A DNA stretch of 64,000 nt from Acidisarcina sp963790505 (GTDB lineage Bacteria > Acidobacteriota > Terriglobia > Terriglobales > Acidobacteriaceae): positions 620,001 to 684,000 of the forward strand of contig CAWBOT010000004.1 of the NCBI GenBank assembly GCA_963790505.1, given 5' to 3'. The translations under genes were made by a program, and so were the position numbers. This document shows positions 34,974 to 43,557 of the stretch, piece after piece; the first letter of the stretch is position 1, and every line of letters begins with the position of its first letter. The notes under the pieces were generated by a model. That model searched no databases, was not told the DNA's origin, and saw nothing but the letters and a program-made list of their open reading frames with translations.

Positions 34974-36356
34974 TCAGCGACCAAACTTCTGTCTTCCAGC
35001 CAACTGGCCCATCAGACTGCGCTGCATCTTGCCGCCGCCAGCGCCGACGGTCTTGAAGACCTTGCGCATCTGCACATACTGCTTGAGGAGCTGATTGACT
35101 TCCTGCACAGAAGTCCCCGAGCCACGAGCGATGCGCTTGCGGCGGCTGCCGGAGATGATCTCGTGATGGTCGCGCTCTTTCTTCGTCATCGAGTTGATGA
35201 TGGCCTCGACGCGCACAAACTGCTTTTCGTCGACCTGATCGGCCATCTGCTGGATGCCCTGAAATGGCCCAACCGAGGGCAACATCTTCATGATGCTTTG
35301 CAAAGATCCGAGCTTACGGATCTGGCGCAGCTGGTCGCGGAAGTCTTCAAGAGAAAAGCCATCGCCGGAGAGCGCCTTCTTGGCGAACTCTTCAGATTTT
35401 TTCTTATCCAGCTTTTCTTCGGCGCGCTCGAGCAATGAGGCGATGTCGCCCATGCCGAGAATGCGGCTGACGATGCGGTCGGGGTGAAAGGCCTCGAAGG
35501 CGTCCAGCTTTTCGCCGGTGCCAATGAACTTGATTGGCTGCCCGGTGACGTGACGAATTGAAAGGGCCGCGCCACCGCGCGCGTCGCCATCCATCTTGGT
35601 AAGGACCACTCCGGTAAGCGCGAGGCGCTTGTGAAAGGCGTCGGCGGAGTTGACCGCGTCCTGCCCGGTCATGGCGTCGGCGACGAAGAGAATCTCCTGC
35701 GGAGCGAGCAGTGATTTAAGACGCTCCATCTCTTTCATCAGGTCGTCGTCGAGAGCGAGCCGTCCGGCGGTGTCGACGATCAGCGTGTCGCAGCCGGAGT
35801 TAATGGCGTCGCGACGGGCCTCTTTTGCCAGGCGTTCGACGAGGTCGGGGCCGGGCGTTTCGCCCTTCAGGTCGCCTTCGTAAATATTGGCCTTGATCGA
35901 GGAGGCGACGATCTTCAACTGCTCTCGCGCGGCGGGGCGATAGACGTCGACCGAGACGAGCATCGGCCGGTGGCCGCCCTTTTGAAGCCATGCCGCAAGT
36001 TTGCCCGAGGTGGTGGTCTTGCCCGAACCTTGCAGGCCGGCCATCAGGATCACCGTTGGCGGACGCGAGGCAAAGTTAAAGCGTGCGGTGTCTTTGCCGA
36101 GAATCGCGATCAGCTCATCGTTGACAATCTTGACGACCTGCTCGGTGGGCGAAAGCGCAGTTACCACTTCCTGTCCGAGGGCCTTTTCGCGGATGTGTTC
36201 GATGAGGTCTTTGACGACGCCGAGGTTGACGTCCGCCTCGAGCAGGGCGACGCGAATCTCACGCAGCGCCTCGCCGACATTTTCTTCGGTGATAGTGCCC
36301 TGGCCGCGGAGGTTCTTGAAGGCGCGTTGAAGTTTTTCGGAGAGTGTATCGAACAT
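34974..36356 (-). CDS. ffh: Signal recognition particle protein Ffh
   Basis: A 460-residue SRP54 homologue. N domain 1-85; GTPase G1 AGLQGSGKTTTSGKL (about 106-120); DTAGR near 190; TKMDGDARGGAALS near 245; then the methionine-bearing M domain (about 300-430) with LPSVGPFQGIQQM and the SGSRRKRIARGSGTSVQEVN RNA-binding segment. It binds signal sequences together with 4.5S RNA. ATG 36356 is the true start, because MFDTLSEKLQRAF is the standard beginning; an open frame extends 136 codons further but is not homologous. FtsY lies 4.4 kb away. No ffs RNA gene found here. Confidence 0.95.
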   Translation of the reverse strand: MFDTLSEKLQRAFKNLRGQGTITEENVGEALREIRVALLEADVNLGVVKDLIEHIREKALGQEVVTALSPTEQVVKIVNDELIAILGKDTARFNFASRPPTVILMAGLQGSGKTTTSGKLAAWLQKGGHRPMLVSVDVYRPAAREQLKIVASSIKANIYEGDLKGETPGPDLVERLAKEARRDAINSGCDTLIVDTAGRLALDDDLMKEMERLKSLLAPQEILFVADAMTGQDAVNSADAFHKRLALTGVVLTKMDGDARGGAALSIRHVTGQPIKFIGTGEKLDAFEAFHPDRIVSRILGMGDIASLLERAEEKLDKKKSEEFAKKALSGDGFSLEDFRDQLRQIRKLGSLQSIMKMLPSVGPFQGIQQMADQVDEKQFVRVEAIINSMTKKERDHHEIISGSRRKRIARGSGTSVQEVNQLLKQYVQMRKVFKTVGAGGGKMQRSLMGQLAGRQKFGR

Positions 36357-36476
36357 GGACTTACTCAGTTTAACAGCCGGAAGATGGCCGATGCCTGCGC
36401 AGGGTGCACCTACTCGTTCCGCACGCGGTGCTGCGCTGAGGTCGCGTTTGCGCGAATTCCCCTCTAAACTAGGGAT

Positions 36477-37772
36477 ATGTTCCACAAGGCCTATGCCAAC
36501 TGGATGTACCGCTGGGAGACCGCCTTGACGACCCGCGACGAGAACCGCATCGTCCGCCCACTGGAGTGGGGATTCGACTGGCTGGACGACTACATCGAGC
36601 GGCGCAAGATCCGGGCAAAACTCTTCGGGACGAGCGAGATGCCGTCCATCGACGACCAGACAGCCCAGCGAGCAATGCTGCGTTTGGGTGAAGACATTGT
36701 CCAGAACAGCGAGCAATTTTTCGGCTACCGTGTGCCTGCTGACTTTCGCCTGGAGGAGCGCCATCCACAGCTGTTTCCGACGAACGTCCGCCCAGAGACA
36801 CTCAGACGCGACGCGACGCTCAGGCAGCGGGCTGCGGACGGCAAGCTACCGACAGCACAGTTTCTCCGCTTCACTTCGCCGGTGCGAACCCAGCATCCCG
36901 AGAACGATCAGGTTAATGCGCGCTGGTATCCCGCACAGGAGGAGAAGCAGGCCGGGAAGCCGAAACAGGCGATCATTGTGATGCCGCAGTGGAACGCCGA
37001 CGCCTTCAGCCACAACGCGCTTTGCGGTATCTTCAACCGCTTCGGCGTCTCCGCGCTGCGCCTCAGCAAGCCATATCACGACATCCGGCGTCCGGCGGAA
37101 CTGGAGCGCTCCGACTATGCGGTCAGCGCCAACATCGGCCGTACGATATCGGCGTGCCGCCAGGCGGTCGTCGATATCCGGTGCTGTCTTGACTGGCTGG
37201 AATCGCAGGGCTATGAGCAGTTTGGGGTGCTCGGCACCAGTCTGGGCTCCTGCTATGCGTTTATTGCCAGCGCCCACGACGCGAGGCTCCGGGTCAACGC
37301 CTTCAACCATGCGTCAATGAACTTTGGCGACGTTGTCTGGACCGGGCAGAGCACACGCCACATTCGTCAAGCGCTTGAGCCGGTGATGACACAGCAGGGG
37401 TTGGCTGAGCTTTGGCGCTGCATTAGCCCTGTCTCGTACCTGGAGAGATTCGCCGATCCTGAATCTGCGGAGGTGATTGCTCGGGCGTCTACACTGCGGA
37501 AGAGAGTTTTAGTCATTCATGCAAAGTACGATCTGACTTTCCGGGAGGAGTTCTCCTTGCAGGTGCTGGAGAGCTTTGAGCGGGTGGGGTTGAATTTTGT
37601 GTCGAAGGTGCTTCCTTGCGGCCACTATACGACCGGTGAGACGCCTTATAAGTTCATCGATGGCTGGTATCTGGGGTCGTTCGTCTACTCAGCCTTCAAA
37701 GAGCTGGCGGAGGAGCCGACGCGACAGCTGCTCACGAAGAAGTCCCCTGCGCCAGCCCTTATGTCTGATTGA
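36477..37772 (+). CDS. ABHD18-like alpha/beta hydrolase
   Basis: A 431-residue soluble alpha/beta hydrolase. Nucleophile Ser255 is in FGVLGTSLGSCYAFIA; a later Asp (HAKYDLTF) and His (LPCGHYTTGETPYK) complete the likely triad. The long N-terminus (YANWMYRWETALTTRDENRIVRPLEWG) and the overall plan match the DUF2048/ABHD18 group. Function not known. A decayed relative of its segment around residues 296-322 lies at 40263, on the other side of the Ig-repeat lipoprotein gene. Confidence 0.72.
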   Translation: MFHKAYANWMYRWETALTTRDENRIVRPLEWGFDWLDDYIERRKIRAKLFGTSEMPSIDDQTAQRAMLRLGEDIVQNSEQFFGYRVPADFRLEERHPQLFPTNVRPETLRRDATLRQRAADGKLPTAQFLRFTSPVRTQHPENDQVNARWYPAQEEKQAGKPKQAIIVMPQWNADAFSHNALCGIFNRFGVSALRLSKPYHDIRRPAELERSDYAVSANIGRTISACRQAVVDIRCCLDWLESQGYEQFGVLGTSLGSCYAFIASAHDARLRVNAFNHASMNFGDVVWTGQSTRHIRQALEPVMTQQGLAELWRCISPVSYLERFADPESAEVIARASTLRKRVLVIHAKYDLTFREEFSLQVLESFERVGLNFVSKVLPCGHYTTGETPYKFIDGWYLGSFVYSAFKELAEEPTRQLLTKKSPAPALMSD

Positions 37773-37786
37773 GATCGGCTCGCCGC

Positions 37787-40072
37787 TTACTGCGCGAAGC
37801 TGCCCAGATAGCCGCCTCCGTCACTCGTGAGGTAGGCAGCTTTGGTCGGTGAGACCATGTAGAAGATTCGGGCCACGCCATCGGGAGCGGTAACGACGCA
37901 CCGACCGCCGCTGCTTATCGCGTAGGCGCCAACGACGTCGTCTTCATAGGCTAATCCAGCACTGCTGCTCCGGTTGGTGGTGAAACCGACGTTGCCGGCG
38001 CCATCGGCCATGACCAGCCCACTTTCATTCAGCACCGAGGTCACTGCCAGTGGCAGACTACCGCCCAGATAATCTCCGCTGAAGGAGGCGGCGCTGAAGG
38101 GTGCGCCGGTCTGGGCCTCGATCATGCCGGACTGACCAGACAGATCCACCCCCAGATAGAATGCCGAAGTGCTGTTGATGATGTAGAGGATTGGCTGGGT
38201 GGCGAATCCCGCGGTCGCGGTGGTTCGTCCGGTTGCCGCATCGACGGAATAGGCTACCTTCGATGTGCCAGAGGTGAGAGAGCCGTTGTACTCGTCGAAG
38301 GTGTAGGTGACGTTGCCGCTGCCGTCAGAGGTAGCGAGGCCAAGGGAGATATCTGGAACGGGAGGGTTGCCTGGAACAACCCCGCTGACCTCGAGGACTG
38401 AAAGCTCTGGCAGCGAGGCCGCGCTGAACGGCGCACCCGTTTGCTGATAGGCGATGCCGCTCACTAAAGGCGAGTTCAGCGTAGCGGGGTCAAGTGAGAT
38501 CACCAGCCATTCCTGAGACGAGACCTCGTAGAAGCTGAAATTGAAGGACCCGCCGTCGATCGTGAGCGTGAGCAATCCCCGGCCGTCGGGGTCGACGCTG
38601 TAGCTGCCGGTTATCGAGCTAAAGCTCACTACTTCGCGGGTCGGGACGCCACCGATTGGCACGACCTGGTTGGCGTCGACCGTGCCATTTGTAATGTTGC
38701 CGGCCCCGTCCGTCTGGAAAGACCCAATCAAAGCCTGCTGGTTTTGGTCGATATCGGTGCCGCTGAGGAGGAAGGCGAAGTTTCCGGAGATCTCTCCCAG
38801 GAATGAACCCGGTGGTGTGGGATCGAGGACGCCGGAACCGCGGGTGCCCGCGCCGGTCGCGTCGTCGTATTCAATGATACGAATCGGGGTCAATCCGCCG
38901 GCGGAGACGGAGGCTGGACTCGCGAGCGCGAAAGTCATGGTACCCGTAGCCGTGGTCAGCACCAACTGGCCCAGGCCATTGGCGCCCAGTACGAGACTTC
39001 CACCGGAGACAGCGGCCTTCGATACGGAAGGGCTCGCGTTAAAGTTCTCGTCGTAGTAACCACTCACCACCCGACCGGATCGGATCTTGATGGATCCGTT
39101 GATGGCAAGGCCGTTCGTGGCTGCGGGCGTACCTTGGGGCCCGGTCCCGGCGAAAAGAAAGGAGTAATCGTTATCAGGAACGGTCCCGGTGGCCGCATTC
39201 ACGGTGAGCGAGAGGGTTGACGAGGCACTCTGGCCGCTCGCGTCCATGACCGTAAACGTGGGGCTGGAGCTACTTACGCTTCCGGGGGTACCGCTTAAGA
39301 GGCCTGCGGCACTTAACGCGATACCTGCAGGCAGACTTCCGGCGGTCACGCTCCAGGCGTAAGGAGGCGCGCCGCCGCTGGCCGCCAGCCGAGCCGTGTA
39401 TAGCGTGCCTGCATTTCCACTCGGCAACGACGTGGTCGTGATCGCCAGTGTCGCAACGCCTATCACGAGTGTGAGCGGCGCGGTTGCGGTCTGGGGAGTC
39501 GAAGCCGAGTCCACGACCTGGACGGTGAACGTGCTGGTTCCCGTCGTGGCCGGCGTTCCCGAAAGAATGCCTGCAGCGGTCAACGTTAACCCCACCGGCA
39601 GCGTCCCGCTGGTCACGCTCCAACTGTAAGGCGCGGTGCCGCCGGTGGCGCTGAGCGTCGCCGCATAGGGGACATTCAACGTTCCTGGCGTGAGCGTCGA
39701 GGGTGTGCTGATGGCCAGCGGGACAGGGTCGACGGCAAGTGTCGCTGGGAGGCTGGCGGTTTGCGGCGAGTTCAGGGAATCGGATACCTTGATGGTGAAC
39801 GCGCCGGTACCCACGGCGGTGGGGGTTCCAGAAATGACACTACCGCTCAGTACAAGTCCGGCGGGAAGCTTCCCCGAACTGACGCTCCAGGTATAAGGCG
39901 GTATGCCTCCGGTCGCTGTGAGGCGTTGGCTGTAGGCGACCCCGACGATTGCCGGGGAGAGCGGCGAGCTGGTGGCGATGACCAAGTTGGTTGGACTCAA
40001 GTGAACGCCACAGCCAACTGCGCCTGTTAAGAGGGATGCACCGCAAATCAGACCGAAGGTATAGAGTCGCAT
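37787..40072 (-). CDS. Large lipoprotein with three putative-Ig (He_PIG) repeats
   Basis: A 761-residue protein from ATG 40072, which follows GGAGG by five bases; an ATG directly upstream (40075) is too close to it. A signal peptide with a lipobox ending at Cys (LLTGAVGC) anchors it to a membrane. Residues about 30-295 contain three He_PIG-type Ig repeats (YSQRLTATGGIPPYTWSV, YAATLSATGGTAPYSWSV, YTARLAASGGAPPYAWSV). The remaining 460 residues are Gly/Ser/Thr-rich beta-type repeats; QTGAPFSAAS occurs twice. It should sit on the cell surface; adhesion or carbohydrate contact is possible but not shown. Confidence 0.85.
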   Translation of the reverse strand: MRLYTFGLICGASLLTGAVGCGVHLSPTNLVIATSSPLSPAIVGVAYSQRLTATGGIPPYTWSVSSGKLPAGLVLSGSVISGTPTAVGTGAFTIKVSDSLNSPQTASLPATLAVDPVPLAISTPSTLTPGTLNVPYAATLSATGGTAPYSWSVTSGTLPVGLTLTAAGILSGTPATTGTSTFTVQVVDSASTPQTATAPLTLVIGVATLAITTTSLPSGNAGTLYTARLAASGGAPPYAWSVTAGSLPAGIALSAAGLLSGTPGSVSSSSPTFTVMDASGQSASSTLSLTVNAATGTVPDNDYSFLFAGTGPQGTPAATNGLAINGSIKIRSGRVVSGYYDENFNASPSVSKAAVSGGSLVLGANGLGQLVLTTATGTMTFALASPASVSAGGLTPIRIIEYDDATGAGTRGSGVLDPTPPGSFLGEISGNFAFLLSGTDIDQNQQALIGSFQTDGAGNITNGTVDANQVVPIGGVPTREVVSFSSITGSYSVDPDGRGLLTLTIDGGSFNFSFYEVSSQEWLVISLDPATLNSPLVSGIAYQQTGAPFSAASLPELSVLEVSGVVPGNPPVPDISLGLATSDGSGNVTYTFDEYNGSLTSGTSKVAYSVDAATGRTTATAGFATQPILYIINSTSAFYLGVDLSGQSGMIEAQTGAPFSAASFSGDYLGGSLPLAVTSVLNESGLVMADGAGNVGFTTNRSSSAGLAYEDDVVGAYAISSGGRCVVTAPDGVARIFYMVSPTKAAYLTSDGGGYLGSFAQ

Positions 40073-40462
40073 CATATCCTCCAAGAGCCCGGCGGCTGTT
40101 TATTACTTCTTAAACAAACATCGACGGAGATGGCGGAAAAGTTAATGCCCGCCAGGGCCAGTTTCTTGGACGTCCCCGAGTCTTGCACGGCGAAAGCGCC
40201 AATGTCTATTGAGCGCGCGAAGATATTTCATGAAGGTTCCGTGCTAGGTACTAGCGTCGTTTTGCGAGATGGTTCTTTCAGTAGGATTCTCGGCAATACT
40301 CTGGCGCTGCATTAGCCCGATTTCGTGCCTAGAGAGTCTCGCGTACCCTCGAACCGGAAGAGGCATTTCCGGATTGGGAAGCGGGGGAACGCTTATGACG
40401 GCCTCGCGCACTGCCACAGCAGCAGCGCACTAAACGAGCAAAAAGCGGCTAGACTATTGGTC
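40073..40462. other. 390-base region between the Ig lipoprotein gene and glyA
   Basis: It holds the promoter of the lipoprotein gene, a decayed gene fragment (listed separately) and the upstream region of glyA. No conserved glycine or THF riboswitch structure is recognisable. A 61-codon frame at 40130-40315 has no ribosome site or recognised features and partly covers the decayed fragment in another frame. Confidence 0.5.
40263..40343 (+). pseudogene. Decayed fragment of an ABHD18-like hydrolase paralogue
   Basis: Read in frame from 40263, the DNA encodes CEMVLSVGFSAILWRCISPI and goes on SCLESLA. The hydrolase at 36477-37772 has LEPVMTQQGLAELWRCISPV followed by SYLERFA at residues 296-322. 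A 17-base stretch (TGGCGCTGCATTAGCCC) is identical at 40302-40318 and 37413-37429. Upstream the frame meets a stop, and downstream the similarity fades with a possible single-base shift. It is therefore a relic of a second copy, not a gene. The copy is on the same strand as the intact gene, with the lipoprotein gene between them. Confidence 0.75.
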
Positions 40463-41758
40463 ATGACTGACCGCCTGACTCTGCCGCTCGCCGAATCCGA
40501 CCCCGCCATCGCCACCGCTATCGATCAGGAGGTCCGCCGTCAGCATGAGGGCCTGGAGATGATCGCTTCGGAGAACTTCGTCAGCCGCGCGGTGCTGGAG
40601 GCAGCGGGTTCGGTCTTCACTAACAAATATGCCGAGGGGTATCCCGGCAAGCGGTACTACGGTGGTTGTGAGTATGCCGATGTCGTGGAGAACCTGGCAC
40701 GCGACCGGGCGAAAGAACTCTTTGGCGCGGACCACGCGAACGTCCAGCCGCATTCCGGTTCGCAGGCCAACGCCGCAGCCTATATGGCGTTGATCTCGCC
40801 GGGCGACACTATTCTCGGCCTCGACCTGGCCCATGGCGGCCACCTGACCCACGGGCACAAATTGAATTTTTCCGGCAAGCTCTACCGCGTTGCTTCGTAT
40901 GGAGTGCAGCGCGAGAGCGAAGTGATCGACTACGACGAGCTGGAGCAGATCGCCGAGCGGGAGCGCCCTAAGCTGATCATCGGTGGGGGGAGTGCCTATC
41001 CGCGCATCTTCGACTTTGCCCGCATGCGGCAGATTGCCGACAGCGTAGGCGCACTGCTGCTCATCGATATGGCGCACTTCTCCGGTCTAGTTGCCGGCGG
41101 TGCTCATCCCTCGCCGGTGCCCCACGCGCACATCGTTACTACGACAACGCACAAGACGCTGCGCGGTCCGCGCTCCGGATTAATCCTCGCACAGCAGCAG
41201 TTCGCCGCGGCGATCGACCGCTGCGTTTTTCCGGGGCAGCAGGGCGGCCCGCTGGTACACATCATTGCCGCGAAGGCGGTCGCCTTCCGGGAGGCATTGC
41301 GGCCGGAGTTCCGCGAGTATGCTCGTCAGGTCGTCGCCAACGCCAAGGTGCTTGCGGCCACGCTGGCTGAGGAAGGGTTTCGCATCATCAGCGGCGGCAC
41401 AGATACCCACGTGCTGTTGATCGATGTGTTTGCGAAGGGGATGCTGGGAAGCGAAGCAGAGACCGCGCTCCACGAGGCAGGAATCACGGTGAACAAGAAT
41501 GCCATTCCGTTCGATACCAACCCCCCCATGAAGCCCAGCGGGGTGCGTATTGGAACCCCGGCTTTGACTACCCGAGGCATGAAGGAGGCAGAGATGCGCA
41601 CCGTCGCCAGGTGGATCGGGGAAGCGCTGAACCATCGCGAAGATTCCCAGGCGCTGCGCAGGATTCGCAGCCAGGTGCTGGAGCTCGCGGAGCAATTTCC
41701 GCTTTATGGCTGGCTGCGTGAACCGCAAACTTCTCCTGAGACCGTCGGGGCGCGGTAG
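40463..41758 (+). CDS. glyA: Serine hydroxymethyltransferase
   Basis: A 431-residue PLP enzyme. SHMT signatures: EMIASENFVSRAVLEAAGS, QPHSGSQANAAAYMA and the PLP-Lys231 motif VTTTTHKTLRGPRSG. It interconverts serine and glycine and supplies 5,10-methylene-THF. ATG 40463 gives the family length; the frame is open upstream but without homology. The neighbour downstream (DUF2085) starts 10 bases after the stop. Confidence 0.97.
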   Translation: MTDRLTLPLAESDPAIATAIDQEVRRQHEGLEMIASENFVSRAVLEAAGSVFTNKYAEGYPGKRYYGGCEYADVVENLARDRAKELFGADHANVQPHSGSQANAAAYMALISPGDTILGLDLAHGGHLTHGHKLNFSGKLYRVASYGVQRESEVIDYDELEQIAERERPKLIIGGGSAYPRIFDFARMRQIADSVGALLLIDMAHFSGLVAGGAHPSPVPHAHIVTTTTHKTLRGPRSGLILAQQQFAAAIDRCVFPGQQGGPLVHIIAAKAVAFREALRPEFREYARQVVANAKVLAATLAEEGFRIISGGTDTHVLLIDVFAKGMLGSEAETALHEAGITVNKNAIPFDTNPPMKPSGVRIGTPALTTRGMKEAEMRTVARWIGEALNHREDSQALRRIRSQVLELAEQFPLYGWLREPQTSPETVGAR

Positions 41759-41767
41759 CCGACGGAG

Positions 41768-42208
41768 ATGATGGCCACGCGGACGATTGTTTTCTGCGGT
41801 GCGGCTTCGCTGTGCGGGCTGGCTCTCGCGCCGGTCTTTATGCCATCCAGTCATCGGATTCTGGCGCTGGCGGTCGCCGGGTTTTTTAGCAAGGTGTGTC
41901 ATCAACGCCCGGAGCGCAGCTTCATTTTGTTTGGCGGCCAAGTGGCGGTCTGCGTTCGTTGCCTGGGAATCTATGCCGGCGCCGCTCTGGGCAGCCTGAT
42001 GCGGGGGAACTCACGGTCGGCACTTCGCCCGCTGGGCGCGGCCCTGGCATTGAACTGCCTCGATGTGGCGTCCGAATCGGTCGGCCTACATGGGAATATG
42101 CCGCTTTTGCGGTTGCTTCTCGGCGGGAGCCTCGGAATCGCGGCGGCGATGTTGTTAGTCGACGATCGAACTGCGGCATGCGAAGCGAGGCAAGAAACTC
42201 CGGCCTGA
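41768..42208 (+). CDS. DUF2085 membrane protein
   Basis: A 146-residue protein with about three or four hydrophobic segments. The DUF2085 pattern is visible: KVCHQRPERSF followed by VAVCVRCLGIYAG. The paired Cys residues (CVRC) suggest a metal or redox site near the membrane, which is an inference. The function of the family is unknown. It follows glyA closely and converges with trmJ, whose end is four bases away. Confidence 0.78.
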   Translation: MMATRTIVFCGAASLCGLALAPVFMPSSHRILALAVAGFFSKVCHQRPERSFILFGGQVAVCVRCLGIYAGAALGSLMRGNSRSALRPLGAALALNCLDVASESVGLHGNMPLLRLLLGGSLGIAAAMLLVDDRTAACEARQETPA

Positions 42209-42212
42209 GCAC

Positions 42213-42980
42213 TTAGGCGGTGGGGCCGGTTGGGTCTGTCTTGCGCAGCTTCCACAATACCTGCCGGAGGACGCCGGTCCAGGCAAGGGCGTGGGAGCGG
42301 TCCAGGCCCATGTGGCGCACCAGTCTTCGCACCTGCACTTCATCGAAGTTGGCCGGGTGATGGCTGCTGTATCCGCTTTCGGCCATCACCTCGATCAGGA
42401 GTTGGGTCAATCGCTCCAGATCGGCTGCTGCGGCGCGCTGAGCCGAGTCTTGCGGCCCAAGCGGCCCGACACTCCGAACGAGTTCGTAGAGACAGACCGC
42501 AACGGCCTGGCCAAGGTTCATCGAAGCGTGGCGCATTCCGTCGGTTTGGTGCATGGGGATGGTGAGAAGCCAGTTGCAGTGGCTTAGCTCCTCGTTGCTC
42601 AGCCCGGTTTTCTCTGAACCGAAGAGCAGGGCGACGCGGCCCTCGCGCGAAGCAGCCTCCGCGCGCAGCCTCGGGCAGACTTCGGCCAGCGAGTAGAGCG
42701 GATGCTCCTGCCTGCGCAAGCCGACTGCTGTGGTCCCGACAACGAGAGTGCAATCGGCAACCGCCTCGGCTACGGAAGCGTATTCCCGCACGTCTTCGAG
42801 GACCGACGAAGCGTCGATGGCGGAACGGGCCCTTTCAAACGGGACCCGATACTCGTTGACCAGCCGCAGATCGCGAAAGCCGAAGTCGTACATTGCGCGG
42901 GCAGCTGCGCCGATGTTATTAGGGTCGCGGGCGCGGACCAGCACCACGCATAGCCGGCCGAGTTCGTCTTCGCGGAGCAC
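42213..42980 (-). CDS. trmJ: tRNA (cytidine/uridine-2'-O-)-methyltransferase TrmJ-like (SpoU family)
   Basis: A 255-residue SPOUT methyltransferase from a GTG start. Motif 1 is VLVRARDPNNIGAAARAM, motif 2 is ALLFGSEKTGLSNEEL, and motif 3 is LTIPMHQTDGMRHASMNLGQAVAV. The trefoil-knot core is followed by a C-terminal helical part of about 80 residues, as in TrmJ, which methylates ribose at position 32 of tRNAs. Assignment to TrmJ rather than another SpoU enzyme rests on the C-terminal extension. Confidence 0.88.
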   Translation of the reverse strand: MLREDELGRLCVVLVRARDPNNIGAAARAMYDFGFRDLRLVNEYRVPFERARSAIDASSVLEDVREYASVAEAVADCTLVVGTTAVGLRRQEHPLYSLAEVCPRLRAEAASREGRVALLFGSEKTGLSNEELSHCNWLLTIPMHQTDGMRHASMNLGQAVAVCLYELVRSVGPLGPQDSAQRAAAADLERLTQLLIEVMAESGYSSHHPANFDEVQVRRLVRHMGLDRSHALAWTGVLRQVLWKLRKTDPTGPTA

Positions 42981-43086
42981 TCAACTTCATTAGAACAAAC
43001 AGGCCTCACGATGACGATCGTCGAGCGGGACGGGCGGCCATTCTGGTGTAGCGTTGTTTTGGGGCTGGAGTATCGAGGAGGCCGCT

Positions 43087-43557
43087 TTGGAAACTGCGGA
43101 AATTGCGATCCGGCAGGCAGAGCTGGTTCTGAAACTCTTTGAGTTGCGTCGCGAGCCGGTGATGCGGCAGGCACGAAGCTACGTCGGGGGCGCCTTTCTG
43201 CCTGCATCGGCGAAAGAGTTGGTTGCGCTCGTGAGTGCGGGGACCCAAGAGAGCGCCTACATCCTCCAGGTTTATGGCTATTGGGACATGGTCGCGGCCT
43301 TCGTCCTGCATGGGGCGCTGAGCGAGCCGCTGCTCTACGATACTTGCGCGGAAATGTATTTCCAGTTCGCGAAGATTGAGCCGTTCCTCGCCGGCTTCCG
43401 CGAACAGATGAACCTTCCCGAGTGGATGAGGAGCATTGAGCGAGTGGTCGATGGATCTTCCGGGGGGCGGTCGCGCCTGGCGACCATGCGGAGGAATATC
43501 GAGGAAATCGCAAAAATGCGCGTAGAACAAGACGGCATTTCCGGGAGTAAAGAGTGA
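43087..43557 (+). CDS. Soluble helical protein, possibly DUF4760-like
   Basis: About 156 residues, helical. TTG 43087 is preferred because GAGGAGG lies five bases before it; TTG 43054 would give 167 residues. The sequence (ETAEIAIRQAELVLKLFELRREP, QESAYILQVYGYWDMVAAFV, FAKIEPFLAGFREQM) resembles membrane-associated DUF4760-type proteins but lacks a clear membrane helix. It overlaps the antiporter start (GTGA), so they form an operon. Confidence 0.62.
   Translation: METAEIAIRQAELVLKLFELRREPVMRQARSYVGGAFLPASAKELVALVSAGTQESAYILQVYGYWDMVAAFVLHGALSEPLLYDTCAEMYFQFAKIEPFLAGFREQMNLPEWMRSIERVVDGSSGGRSRLATMRRNIEEIAKMRVEQDGISGSKE

Noticed and set aside
36357..36764. N-terminal extension of Ffh by 136 codons
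   Set aside because: The universal Ffh start MFDTLSEKLQRAF begins at 36356; the extension shows no homology and overlaps the start of the divergent hydrolase gene.
40130..40315. A 61-codon frame upstream of glyA
   Set aside because: No ribosome site or recognisable protein features; it overlaps the decayed hydrolase fragment in another frame.
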